From NCBI GenBank assembly GCA_029960065.1, contig JASCOF010000001.1:186001-250000 (forward strand): a stretch of DNA of 64,000 bases, given 5' to 3'. The DNA comes from Flavobacteriaceae bacterium PS02336. Lineage in GTDB: Bacteria > Bacteroidota > Bacteroidia > Flavobacteriales > Flavobacteriaceae. A model generated the notes under the pieces. It did not search any database. It was not told the origin of the DNA and saw only the letters and a program-made list of their open reading frames with translations. The first letter of the stretch is position 1, and each line of letters opens with the position of its first letter. This document shows positions 8,403 through 16,639 of the stretch, one piece after another. The translations under genes were made by a program, and so were the position numbers.

Positions 8403-9674
8403 TTATTTTGTTATTGTTTGCTTTCTATCTGGTCCAACCGATACAATTTTGATTGGCACTTCGATTTCTTTCTCAATAAATTCAATATATTCTTTAAGCT
8501 CAATTGGTAATTGATCATAAGTTGTCAATCCCGTTAAATCTTGTTTCCATCCTTTAAATTCTTTGTAAACTGGAGTAACGTTTTCCGGTTCAATGTTATA
8601 AGGGAAGTGAGAAATGTTTTGTCCTTTGTAGTTGTATTCAGTACAAACTTTCAAAGTTTCAAAACCAGAAAGAACGTCACCTTTCATCATCATTAATTGT
8701 GTAACTCCGTTAACTTGAACAGCATATTTTAAAGCTACAAGATCTAACCATCCACAACGTCTTTGTCTTCCTGTAACAGATCCAAATTCGTTACCGACTC
8801 TAGCCATTGTGGCACCAACTTCGTCAAAAAGTTCAGTAGGGAAGGGTCCGCTACCTACACGTGTAACGTAAGCTTTGAAAATTCCGTAAACTTCTTTGAT
8901 TTTGTTAGGAGCAATTCCTAAACCTGTACAAGCTCCAGCAGCAGTAGTATTTGATGAAGTTACGAAAGGATAAGTTCCGAAGTCAACATCTAATAAAGAT
9001 CCTTGAGCACCTTCACAAAGAATAGATTTACCAGCTTTTTGAGCTTGGTGCATGTATTCTTCGCTGTCAATGAAATCTAATTTTTTCAATTCTTCAATAG
9101 CTTCGAAGAATTCTTTTTCTAGTTCAGCTAAATTGTATTGAATATTAACATCGTAAAAAGCAATCATAGCTTCGTGCTTGTCTGCCAATGCTCTGTAACG
9201 CTCTTTAAAATCTTCTAATTCAATATCACCAACACGTAAGCCGTTTCTTCCCGTTTTATCCATGTAAGTTGGTCCAATTCCTTTAAGAGTAGAACCAATT
9301 TTTGCTTTTCCTTTAGAAGCTTCAGAAGCGGCATCTAATAGACGGTGCGTTGGTAAAATTAAATGCGCTTTTCTAGAAATGATTAATTTACTTTTAATAT
9401 CAAGGTTGAATTTCTCCAAACCTTCGATTTCTTTTTGAAAAACTACAGGATCAATTACAACACCATTTCCGATGATATTTACTGAATTTTTATGAAAAAT
9501 TCCAGAAGGAATTGTTCTTAGTACGTGTTTAATTCCGTCAAATTCTAATGTATGTCCTGCATTTGGTCCTCCTTGGAAACGTGCAATAATATCATAATTT
9601 GAGGTAAGAACGTCAACAATTTTTCCTTTACCTTCATCTCCCCATTGTAATCCTAGTAATAAATCTACGGTCAT
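8403..9674 (-). CDS. purA: Adenylosuccinate synthetase
   Basis: This enzyme makes adenylosuccinate from IMP, aspartate and GTP, the first step from IMP to AMP. The 423 residues match the family. The N-terminus has the P-loop-like GLQWGDEGKGK, then GGPNAGHT, GIGPTYMDK and QGSLLDVDFGTYPFVTSS, and the C-terminal SVGPDRKQTI. With guaB at the left of the window, both branches from IMP are represented, though not in one operon. It lies 95 bases downstream of the Fur-type gene on the same strand and ends in its own terminator. Confidence 0.97.
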   Translation of the reverse strand: MTVDLLLGLQWGDEGKGKIVDVLTSNYDIIARFQGGPNAGHTLEFDGIKHVLRTIPSGIFHKNSVNIIGNGVVIDPVVFQKEIEGLEKFNLDIKSKLIISRKAHLILPTHRLLDAASEASKGKAKIGSTLKGIGPTYMDKTGRNGLRVGDIELEDFKERYRALADKHEAMIAFYDVNIQYNLAELEKEFFEAIEELKKLDFIDSEEYMHQAQKAGKSILCEGAQGSLLDVDFGTYPFVTSSNTTAAGACTGLGIAPNKIKEVYGIFKAYVTRVGSGPFPTELFDEVGATMARVGNEFGSVTGRQRRCGWLDLVALKYAVQVNGVTQLMMMKGDVLSGFETLKVCTEYNYKGQNISHFPYNIEPENVTPVYKEFKGWKQDLTGLTTYDQLPIELKEYIEFIEKEIEVPIKIVSVGPDRKQTITK

Positions 9675-9759
9675 TCTGTTTTAATTTGCGTTGGGACAAT
9701 CTAAGCTGTCCTACTGATTATGTAGTTAATTTTCTTTTTTTATTTTTTTGAATAAATCC

Positions 9760-9800
9760 TTTCTACGGATTATTGTTTTTGTTTTTTGTTTCCGTAGAAA
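9760..9800 (-). repeat. Inverted repeat across the end of the Fur-type gene
   Basis: TTTCTACGGA (9760-9769) and TCCGTAGAAA (9791-9800) are perfect 10-bp arms with a 21-nt loop. The inner arm is inside the last codons and the outer arm follows the stop. No T run follows on the minus strand, so a terminator role is doubtful; it could be an mRNA 3' stabilising hairpin. Confidence 0.55.
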
Positions 9801-10228
9801 TAAAGTGAGTGATTCGTTATTTCGATATCAAATATTTCTTCGATTGTTTTTTTGATGGTCTGAATTCTTGGGTCACAAAATTCAATTACTTCTCCAGAAT
9901 CAGTCATGATAATGTGATCGTGCTGTTTGTCGAAATACGATTTTTCGTAGTAAGCCTGATTTTGTCCAAATTGATGTTTTCTAACCAAAGCGCAGTCTAA
10001 CAATAACTCAATCGTGTTGTATAAAGTAGCTCTACTCACACGATAGTTTTTGTTTTTCATTTTGATATACAAATTTTCGATGTCAAAATGTTCCTCGCTG
10101 TCGTAAATTTCCTGAAGAATAGCATAACGCTCAGGAGTTTTGCGATGCCCTTTTTGTTCAAGATACATTGTAAAAACGTTTTTTACAATTTCTTGATTTC
10201 TAGTGTTGTCAGTTGAAATGAGTGTCAT
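9770..10228 (-). CDS. Fur/PerR family transcriptional regulator
   Basis: From the ATG at 10228 the protein has 152 residues; the longer frame starts at TTG 10261, which is better explained as the promoter -33 box. The winged-helix DNA-binding domain is [14 protein letters not shown] to [12 protein letters not shown]. The dimerisation and metal domain begins at KQHDHIIM. The usual structural zinc CxxC after the HDH motif is absent (IIMTDSGEV), leaving one Cys in EFCDP, and there is no C-terminal Cys pair. His and Asp of the regulatory site (HDH, and His in TNHSLYFYG) remain. It may control iron, zinc or peroxide response genes; the family member cannot be fixed from sequence alone. purA follows 95 bases downstream. 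Confidence 0.85.
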   Translation of the reverse strand: MTLISTDNTRNQEIVKNVFTMYLEQKGHRKTPERYAILQEIYDSEEHFDIENLYIKMKNKNYRVSRATLYNTIELLLDCALVRKHQFGQNQAYYEKSYFDKQHDHIIMTDSGEVIEFCDPRIQTIKKTIEEIFDIEITNHSLYFYGNKKQKQ

Positions 10229-10234
10229 ATCCGG

Positions 10235-10261
10235 CAAAGATAAATTTTTATTTTTAATCAA
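10235..10261 (-). promoter_or_regulatory. Promoter of the Fur-type gene
   Basis: On the minus strand, TTG (10259-10261), a 16-bp spacer and TATCTTTG (10235-10242) match the Bacteroidota TTG/TAnnTTTG promoter. The -7 box ends only 6 bases before the ATG at 10228, so the mRNA would be leaderless or almost so. Confidence 0.6.
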
Positions 10262-10412
10262 TAAAAGTTTCGGGTTTAAAGTTTAACGTTCTAACCTGTG
10301 TTTGATCTGCAATAATCTATTAAATACAGGCTTTTGCAACGATAAATTTTAAAAACTGCAAATAAACTTAATTAACATATTTTTTTTTATTTATGATAAA
10401 ACTAACAAAGCT

Positions 10413-10955
10413 TTATTTTGTTTTTGACATGTACATGTACCAATTCCATTCCCATGTTTTTCCATTATCATCAGACATTGCCTGACTCCAAACTGGATTT
10501 TTTTCATCTCTAGCATCCCATCGAAATACTTGCAAAACATTTTTGCCTTCAAAAATATCTTTAGAGAAAAAATGCCCAATTTTGTTTTTAAAAGAACCAA
10601 CCACAGGTTTGTCTAACACTCCAGTATTTGAATCTGACCAGTAAATACTCCATAATCTTGTTGCAGGATTAAAAAGCCTTACGGTCATGCCTTCAAAAGG
10701 TTCTCCGTCAAAAGTGGCGAGGAAATTATCTATATTTCCAATTCCGTTCAAAATTTTATACATTTCCTGCGTTGACGGAAATTCAATCCATTCTGTACAG
10801 TTTGCAAATCTCTTTTTTAATTTTTTGTTTAGAATAGTAGACTTTCCTTGAAAAAAATCAAAATCATCTTTGGATGAAGATTCCGAAGCAACAATTAAAA
10901 GTTCTCCGTTTTCATCAAAATTAATTTTAGGAATTTCCAAAGAATCTGTTTTCAT
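10413..10955 (-). CDS. Small protein of unknown function (DUF1579-like pattern)
   Basis: This cytosolic-looking protein has 180 residues and no signal peptide. The C-terminal half shows FEGMTVRLFNPATRLWSIYW, VGSFKN, GHFFSKD, VFRWDA, NPVWSQAMSDDNGKTWEWNW, a series of aromatic beta-strands as in lipocalin-like/DUF1579 proteins. In that family the strands form a barrel that may hold a small molecule. I do not know its function. It is transcribed alone, between the Fur gene and the RelA/SpoT gene, and its flanks hold AT-rich GACTTT-type low-complexity repeats. The call is a pattern impression. Confidence 0.55.
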   Translation of the reverse strand: MKTDSLEIPKINFDENGELLIVASESSSKDDFDFFQGKSTILNKKLKKRFANCTEWIEFPSTQEMYKILNGIGNIDNFLATFDGEPFEGMTVRLFNPATRLWSIYWSDSNTGVLDKPVVGSFKNKIGHFFSKDIFEGKNVLQVFRWDARDEKNPVWSQAMSDDNGKTWEWNWYMYMSKTK

Positions 10956-11012
10956 AAAAAATATTTATATAGTATTCTTTTTGACTTTACGACTTTAAAC
11001 TTTCGACTTAAT

Positions 11013-13235
11013 TTATGTTCTGTATTCTCGTGTAACTTTATCAACACCATCAATTTTCTTAATTGCATTAATCATTTTCTTTAGAATGGTATTATTTTTT
11101 ACAATTACAGCAATCTGACCGTGGAAAATTCCGGCATCAGTACTCAAAGAAATACTCTGAATATTTACGCTCATATTGTTCGAAATTACCCTTGTCAATT
11201 GATTTGTAAGTCCTAAAACGTCCATTCCTGTAATATTGATAATGGCTTTGAATTCTTCCTGTGAGGAATCAATCCATTTGGCGCTCATAATTCGGTAAGC
11301 ATAATTAGACTGCATCCCGATCGCATTCGGACAATCTTTTTTATGCACTTTAATTCCTTCGTTAATCGTTACAAAACCAAAAACATCGTCACCTGGAATT
11401 GGGTTACAGCATTGTGATAATTTATAATCCAGTTTATCATGTTCTGTTCCAAAAACCAGCATGTCGTAATTACTGCTGATAACGGGTTTATGAATATCTT
11501 CTGCTGCAGTTGTATCTTTGTTTCGTTTAATTTTATTCTTGAAAAAATTGATAAACGAATTGCTTTTCTGTGCTGCGTAATCTTTTAACTGCTGATTTTC
11601 GATTGCACCAATTCCAACTCTATAAAATAAATCTAAACTTGTTTTTAATTTAAAGAAGTTAACTAACTCGTTGGTTACTTGTTCGTTAAAAGTAACTTTC
11701 AAGTGTTTTAATTTTCTAACAAGTAATTCTTTTCCTTCTTCTGCAATCTTTTTAGTGTTCTCATTAAGAACGTTTTTTATTTTGTTTTTTGCACGAGAAG
11801 TAGTTACATATTCCAGCCAGTTTACTGTTGGTTTTTGGTTTGCAGAAGTAATAATTTCTACCTGATCACCGCTTTTTAATTCGTAATTTAAAGGAACTAA
11901 GCGTCCGTTTACACGAGTTCCTCGGGTTTTGATACCGATTTCTGAGTGAATGCTGAAAGCAAAATCTAGAGAAGTCGCGCCTTTTGGCAATGATTTAATT
12001 TCTCCTTTTGGTGTAAAGACAAAGATTTCTTTTGAATATAAATTCATTTTAAAATCTTCAACAAAATCAACTGCATTGGTTTCAGGATTTTCCAAAGCTT
12101 CTCGCAGAAGATTCAGCCACGTATCTAAACCACTTTCTTCGGTTGCTCCGTTTTTGTATTTATAGTGAGCAGCGTAGCCTTTTTCGGCAATTTCATCCAT
12201 ACGTTCGCTTCGAACCTGAACTTCAACCCAGCGTCCTTTTGGTCCCATAACTGTAATATGGAGTGCTTCATAACCTGTTGATTTTGGAGAAGAAATCCAA
12301 TCACGAAGACGGCTCGGACTCGGTCTGTAATGATCTGTTACGATGGAATAAATTTTCCATGCCACAAATTTTTCATCGTGAGGATCTGCTTTGTAAACAA
12401 TTCTAAGCGCAAATTTGTCGTAAACTTCATCGAAGGTTACATTTTGCGCACGCATTTTTCTGCGGATTGAATAAATAGATTTTGGTCGGCCCTTAATGAT
12501 GTAATCAACGCCTTCATTATCTAGAGATTTCTTTAAGACATCAGAAATATCTTTGATATAAGCATCTTGTTCTTCTTTTGTTTCACGAATTTTGCTTACA
12601 ATATCATTGTAAATAGCAGGTTCTGTATATTTTAAACCTAGATCTTCTAGTTTAGTTTTAATGTTGTAAAGTCCCAAACGGTGGGCAAGAGGGGCGTAAA
12701 TGTATAAGGTTTCAGAGGCAATTTTGGTCTGTTTATATTCCGCCATCGAATCCATCGTCTGCATGTTGTGAAGGCGATCGGCGAGTTTGATCAAAATTAC
12801 GCGAACGTCATCATTTAATGTCAGAATCATTTTTCTGAAATTCTCCGCTTGCATTGAAGCATTTAAATCTTTTTGAACTAATGAAATCTTCGTAAGGCCT
12901 TCAACCAACTGCGCTACTTTTGGATTAAATAAACGCTCAATATCTTCAACCGTAATTGGAGTGTCTTCAACAACATCGTGCAATAAGGCCGCAGCAATTG
13001 AGGTCGCTCCCAGACCAATTTCTGAGGCAACAATTTTGGCAACTGCAATAGGATGAAATATATAAGCCTCTCCTGATTTACGTCTCTGCTCTTTGTGAGC
13101 ATCAACGGCAACATCAAAAGCTTTTCGAATTAATTTTTTATCTGTTGGGCTTAAAGTTTGGTAACTTATTCGAAGTAATTCCTTGTATTCCTGCGCAATA
13201 GCTTTGTTTTCTTTTTCAATATCTATTTCTGTCAT
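11013..13235 (-). CDS. (p)ppGpp synthetase/hydrolase, RelA/SpoT family
   Basis: This is the long RelA/SpoT stringent-response enzyme of 740 residues, starting at ATG 13235 (the TTG at 13250 would add five residues). An HD hydrolase domain lies at about 50-160 and includes HPIAVAKIVA and ALLHDVVEDTP with an intact HD pair. The synthetase domain at about 230-370 carries IYSIRRKMR, RLRDWISSPKSTGYEALH and EVQVRSERMDEIAEKGYAAH. A TGS domain follows (VFTPKGEIKSLPKGATSLDF) and a C-terminal ACT domain ends at VDKVTREYRT. Intact HD and synthetase motifs suggest a bifunctional Rel/SpoT-type enzyme. The next upstream gene on this strand is the TrmH-family gene, separated by a long tandem-repeat tract. 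Confidence 0.95.
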   Translation of the reverse strand: MTEIDIEKENKAIAQEYKELLRISYQTLSPTDKKLIRKAFDVAVDAHKEQRRKSGEAYIFHPIAVAKIVASEIGLGATSIAAALLHDVVEDTPITVEDIERLFNPKVAQLVEGLTKISLVQKDLNASMQAENFRKMILTLNDDVRVILIKLADRLHNMQTMDSMAEYKQTKIASETLYIYAPLAHRLGLYNIKTKLEDLGLKYTEPAIYNDIVSKIRETKEEQDAYIKDISDVLKKSLDNEGVDYIIKGRPKSIYSIRRKMRAQNVTFDEVYDKFALRIVYKADPHDEKFVAWKIYSIVTDHYRPSPSRLRDWISSPKSTGYEALHITVMGPKGRWVEVQVRSERMDEIAEKGYAAHYKYKNGATEESGLDTWLNLLREALENPETNAVDFVEDFKMNLYSKEIFVFTPKGEIKSLPKGATSLDFAFSIHSEIGIKTRGTRVNGRLVPLNYELKSGDQVEIITSANQKPTVNWLEYVTTSRAKNKIKNVLNENTKKIAEEGKELLVRKLKHLKVTFNEQVTNELVNFFKLKTSLDLFYRVGIGAIENQQLKDYAAQKSNSFINFFKNKIKRNKDTTAAEDIHKPVISSNYDMLVFGTEHDKLDYKLSQCCNPIPGDDVFGFVTINEGIKVHKKDCPNAIGMQSNYAYRIMSAKWIDSSQEEFKAIINITGMDVLGLTNQLTRVISNNMSVNIQSISLSTDAGIFHGQIAVIVKNNTILKKMINAIKKIDGVDKVTREYRT

Positions 13236-13429
13236 AACGGCATAGTTCAAGTACTAAAAATAAGAATTAGTTTCAATATACACAAGGCTTTACTATTGTA
13301 GATTTTAGAGTGCAGATTTTAGATTTTTTGCTTGTAGAAATGGGCTTCGACTTCGCTCAGCCTGACAAAATAAATTCCAATTTTTTAAACTCCAAATTCC
13401 AATAAAAAAGAGCGGAGCTATTTTTATAA

Positions 13430-13520
13430 ATCAAAAATCAAAAATCAAAAATCAAAAATCAAAAATCAAAAATCAAAAATCTAAAATCTAAAATCTAAAA
13501 TCTAAAATCTAAAATCAAAA
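13430..13520. repeat. 13-copy 7-bp tandem repeat array
   Basis: Seven copies of ATCAAAA (13430-13478), five of ATCTAAA (13479-13513) and one ATCAAAA (13514-13520) follow without interruption. The last copy contains the stop codon of the TrmH-family gene on the minus strand. Upstream, 13345-13410 holds further low-complexity words, including CTTCGACTTCGCTCAGCC. Confidence 0.9.
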
Positions 13521-14303
13521 CCCTCTCTGACGTTTCGCTTCAAAAATTAAAATTGCTGCGGCAACAGAAACATTCATACTGTCGATTTCGCCTTGCATCG
13601 GGATAATAATGTTTTGGGTTGCGGCATCTCGCCATTGCTGAGTTAAACCCGTAGCTTCTGTGCCTACAACTAAAGCAGTTGGAGTGGTAAAATTTTGGGT
13701 GTGATACGAAGTTGAATTCTGTAAAGTGGCACTATAAAAATTGATCTTTTTTTCTTTTAAAAAAGCTATAATTTCTTCTGATGTTCCCGCTGCAATTTGG
13801 TTGGTAAAAAGGCATCCGACGCTTGAACGGACAATATTCGGATTGTATAAATCACTTTTTGGATTAGCAATTAAAACAGCATCCAGATTGGCAGCATCGG
13901 CAGTTCGCAAAACAGCACCGATATTTCCTGGTTTTTCTAGAGATTCGACTACCAGAATTAATGGATTATCAGATAATTTTAAATCAGATAACTTTAAGGA
14001 TTTGGTTTTGGCTACTGCCAAAATTCCCTCAGTAGTATCGCGGTAAGCAAGTTTTTGGTAAACTTCTTTATTGATTTCTATTAGTTGAAAAGGATTTTGA
14101 ACCAGTTTATTGATTTCATTTTCAGTAACTAATTCGGGTAAAAACAAAACCGTTTCAATTTCGTAACCGCCTTTTATGGCTAATGAAATTTCGCGTTGTC
14201 CTTCAATCAAAAATGTTCCGGTTTGTTTTCTGGCTTTGGATTTTTCTTGAAGTAAAACCAAAGATTTTATAAACGGATTTTGAATTGAAGTAATTTGTTT
14301 CAT
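13515..14303 (-). CDS. TrmH/SpoU family RNA methyltransferase
   Basis: This SPOUT 2'-O-methyltransferase acts on rRNA or tRNA with S-adenosylmethionine. The 262 residues contain an N-terminal substrate-binding domain (LLQEKSKARKQTGTFLIEGQ) and a C-terminal knotted SPOUT domain from about residue 115. SPOUT motifs 1 to 3 are clear: EKPGNIGAVLRTADA, VGTEATGLTQQW and PMQGEIDSMNVSVAAAI. It resembles RlmB/TsnR-like enzymes, but the target base cannot be read from sequence. The stop codon lies inside a 7-bp tandem array. A long imperfect hairpin separates it from the upstream DUF2167 gene. Confidence 0.92.
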   Translation of the reverse strand: MKQITSIQNPFIKSLVLLQEKSKARKQTGTFLIEGQREISLAIKGGYEIETVLFLPELVTENEINKLVQNPFQLIEINKEVYQKLAYRDTTEGILAVAKTKSLKLSDLKLSDNPLILVVESLEKPGNIGAVLRTADAANLDAVLIANPKSDLYNPNIVRSSVGCLFTNQIAAGTSEEIIAFLKEKKINFYSATLQNSTSYHTQNFTTPTALVVGTEATGLTQQWRDAATQNIIIPMQGEIDSMNVSVAAAILIFEAKRQRGF

Positions 14304-14360
14304 TTTTTTAAAGGCTCAAAGTTGCAGAGAGGCAAAGGTACAGAGTTTTTTTCTTCCTGC

Positions 14361-14470
14361 AAGGTTTTATAAAAATGCCACGAATTTCACGAATTCACAC
14401 GATTTTTTACTTACAATAAAGCAAAAAATAATTTGTGTAAATTGGTGAAATTTGTGGCAAATAAAACCTT
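14361..14470. repeat. Long imperfect inverted repeat between DUF2167 and TrmH genes
   Basis: TGCCACGAATTTCACGAATT begins the left arm (14376) and its near complement ends the right arm at 14459. AAGGTTTTAT (14361-14370) pairs with ATAAAACCTT (14461-14470). The arms surround a spacer of about 15 bases. The outer arm reaches the DUF2167 stop. Confidence 0.8.
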
Positions 14471-15399
14471 TACTCTTCCGTAGAATTGTTTTCTTCTAAA
14501 AGAGCTGTTTCTTCAGCGGGTTTTGTAACTACTTGGTCTTTATCGCCAAAAAGGAATTTCTTTATTGCGGCAAAAGCGGCTATAATTCCGATTACAATAA
14601 ACTTTCCGAATTTGGCTAAAACCGCGAAAAATCCAACTTTAGCCAATACTTTTCCAGCCACTAGACCGCCAATTGTCCAAGCGGCAACGGTATCTGTGTC
14701 AGCATCGAAATCAAGATATTTATGTCCGTCATTAAATTCCACACTTTTGATAATTCCAGGAATGCTTGCTTTTACTTCTTCTAACTGGTCTACACCTGCA
14801 ACAGCCGAAATGTTGTACATTCCTTTTCTTCCTAAAACTCTTAAATCGTAATTCAAAGTATGATTTTTATCTGCACCAAACTGCAATTCTTTAGCCCAGT
14901 GCAATACCTTTAAAGTATTGTCATAAAATGGTTTAGATGCCCATCCGATTAATTGAACTTCAGGATACCCTGCATTTTTTCTTTCCACATTTGCAGCAGC
15001 AACATCTTCTTTCATGGTCTTAAGAAGATCATCGTAATCGATATCATCTGCATCATTATCTTTTACATAACCATCTCCTTGATAACTGATTACAAACATC
15101 CAGCTGTCTGAGTGTGTAACTCCTTTTCCGTCAGGAACAAGCGAACCAAGAATCGATTTGTCTTCAGGATTTCCCCATAAATTGGTTAAGACATTTTGGG
15201 TTTGTTCGGCATTTAGAAATTTAAATCCTTTTGGTACATTCAATGTTCCTTCACCTTCTGGAAGCGTAATCTTTCCAGATTCGTAATGAAAAGATTTGTC
15301 AATTTTGTCGTAATATGCTTTAAGCGTATCAGGTTCACTAGCAGACAATTTGGTAATTGAAATCGTCCATAACAATAAGAATAATAACGTTTTTTTCAT
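14470..15399 (-). CDS. DUF2167 domain membrane protein
   Basis: This 309-residue protein starts with a signal peptide (MKKTLLFLLLWTISITKLSA). The domain runs from about residue 35 to 220 with GTLNVPKGFKFLNAEQT, GDGYVKDNDADDIDYDDLL, GWASKPFYDNTLKVLHWAKE and NYDLRVLGRKG, all typical of DUF2167. Two or three hydrophobic segments near 240-285 would anchor it, and the acidic tail ends the protein. The function of DUF2167 is not known. It precedes the TrmH gene on the same strand, separated by a hairpin repeat, and follows the phosphodiesterase-like gene by 42 bp, so those two may be cotranscribed. Confidence 0.85.
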   Translation of the reverse strand: MKKTLLFLLLWTISITKLSASEPDTLKAYYDKIDKSFHYESGKITLPEGEGTLNVPKGFKFLNAEQTQNVLTNLWGNPEDKSILGSLVPDGKGVTHSDSWMFVISYQGDGYVKDNDADDIDYDDLLKTMKEDVAAANVERKNAGYPEVQLIGWASKPFYDNTLKVLHWAKELQFGADKNHTLNYDLRVLGRKGMYNISAVAGVDQLEEVKASIPGIIKSVEFNDGHKYLDFDADTDTVAAWTIGGLVAGKVLAKVGFFAVLAKFGKFIVIGIIAAFAAIKKFLFGDKDQVVTKPAEETALLEENNSTEE

Positions 15400-15441
15400 T
15401 TGGGTTTAATTGGTTAAAAATTATTTAGGGTTTTGGTTTCG

Positions 15442-16521
15442 TTAGAATAACTCTGAAATTTCTTTCTCGACAGGATGCGATGTTTTAAAATCGTAACCCA
15501 TTATTTTTGCTAAAGTCTGTGCAAATTGCTTTTGATAGTATTGAGATTCGGTTTTAATCTCACCTTTTGGAGCAATTTCTGGTCCCATTGCAGCAAACCA
15601 AATTTCAGATGCACCTGGAACATCAGAACCGTGGTCTGTCCATTGTGCTTTTACTTTATTGCCGCGACCGTGATCGACCGTTATAAATAAGGTTGTTTTA
15701 TTTTTGTATTGCGGATCGTTTTGAATAAAATTCCAAATTTCCTGAATCCATTTATCGACTTGATTTGCAGCGTCTAGATACGAACGATATTGTGCATGAT
15801 GTGCCCATTCATCAGTTTCGCCGTATGCGATATATAAGACTTTTGGCTTTTTGTTTTTGAGTTCATCCATTGCCTGATAATGTGTAAAAACATCCAGACA
15901 TTCATCCATATGAAAAGGCTTAAACGAATTATCGCGCATTTCATTTAATAATTTCTGAGCAGATGTCGGTTTGTTTCCGCCCACTTTATCAAATGCAGAA
16001 ATGACTGGAAAACCGCTTCTTTCTTCGTTTAAGATTCTATCAAAAGCATCCCAAGCGCCAAAAGCTGCTACTTTTCCTTTTAATTTAGACTGCTGATTTA
16101 AAAACTCCAAAACATTGACATTCGGATTAGCTTTATAACCGTTTGAATTGACTTTTAAATCAACATTTCCCGTCATGATCTCGCTGTAGCCGGGATAACT
16201 AAACCAATACGGATTGGCAACATCAACTTTATTTCCTAAATCTCTGTTGCCATAAATCTGTCCTTTAGAAGCGATTTCAGACCAGAAAAAAGGCATCAGT
16301 TTTTTACGCGCTTCTTTGATATCTGCATCAGCATATTTTTTATAAATGTAAGCGCTGTCTCCTTGATTGAAATTTTTATCGTTGGCAATTGCAGGATCAA
16401 TTCCTTTAAAAACTTCCTGCCATCTAAAACCATCTGTAGTTATAATGATTATGTTTTCTGTTTTTTGAGCTAAAGATTTACAGCTCAATAATATGAACAG
16501 AATTAGAATTGCTTTTTTCAT
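15442..16521 (-). CDS. Alkaline phosphatase/phosphodiesterase superfamily protein, exported
   Basis: The 359 residues begin with a signal peptide that may be a lipoprotein type (MKKAILILFILLSCKSLAQ). The metalloenzyme core shows IIIITTDGFRWQEVFKG with a metal-binding Asp, SYPGYSEIMTG at the nucleophile region, GETDEWAHHAQY with an Asp-His metal site and ITVDHGRGN with a second Asp-His pair. These are the two-metal-site motifs of the alkaline phosphatase superfamily. It should hydrolyse phosphoesters in the periplasm, but the substrate is unknown. It lies 42 bases before the DUF2167 gene, so both probably share a transcript. Confidence 0.82.
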   Translation of the reverse strand: MKKAILILFILLSCKSLAQKTENIIIITTDGFRWQEVFKGIDPAIANDKNFNQGDSAYIYKKYADADIKEARKKLMPFFWSEIASKGQIYGNRDLGNKVDVANPYWFSYPGYSEIMTGNVDLKVNSNGYKANPNVNVLEFLNQQSKLKGKVAAFGAWDAFDRILNEERSGFPVISAFDKVGGNKPTSAQKLLNEMRDNSFKPFHMDECLDVFTHYQAMDELKNKKPKVLYIAYGETDEWAHHAQYRSYLDAANQVDKWIQEIWNFIQNDPQYKNKTTLFITVDHGRGNKVKAQWTDHGSDVPGASEIWFAAMGPEIAPKGEIKTESQYYQKQFAQTLAKIMGYDFKTSHPVEKEISELF

Positions 16522-16639
16522 TGCCTCTTAATTTGAAATAGATTTCAAAACTAAGTAATTTAATAAAGCAATTTTTACGGGATAACGTAATGTAACTATA
16601 AATTAATATCCGAAAATAAATAGAAACTATTTAACGGCT

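Noticed and set aside
13430..13520. CRISPR-like appearance of the 7-bp repeat array
   Set aside because: Units are 7 bp without spacers and there are no cas genes; it is a simple tandem repeat.
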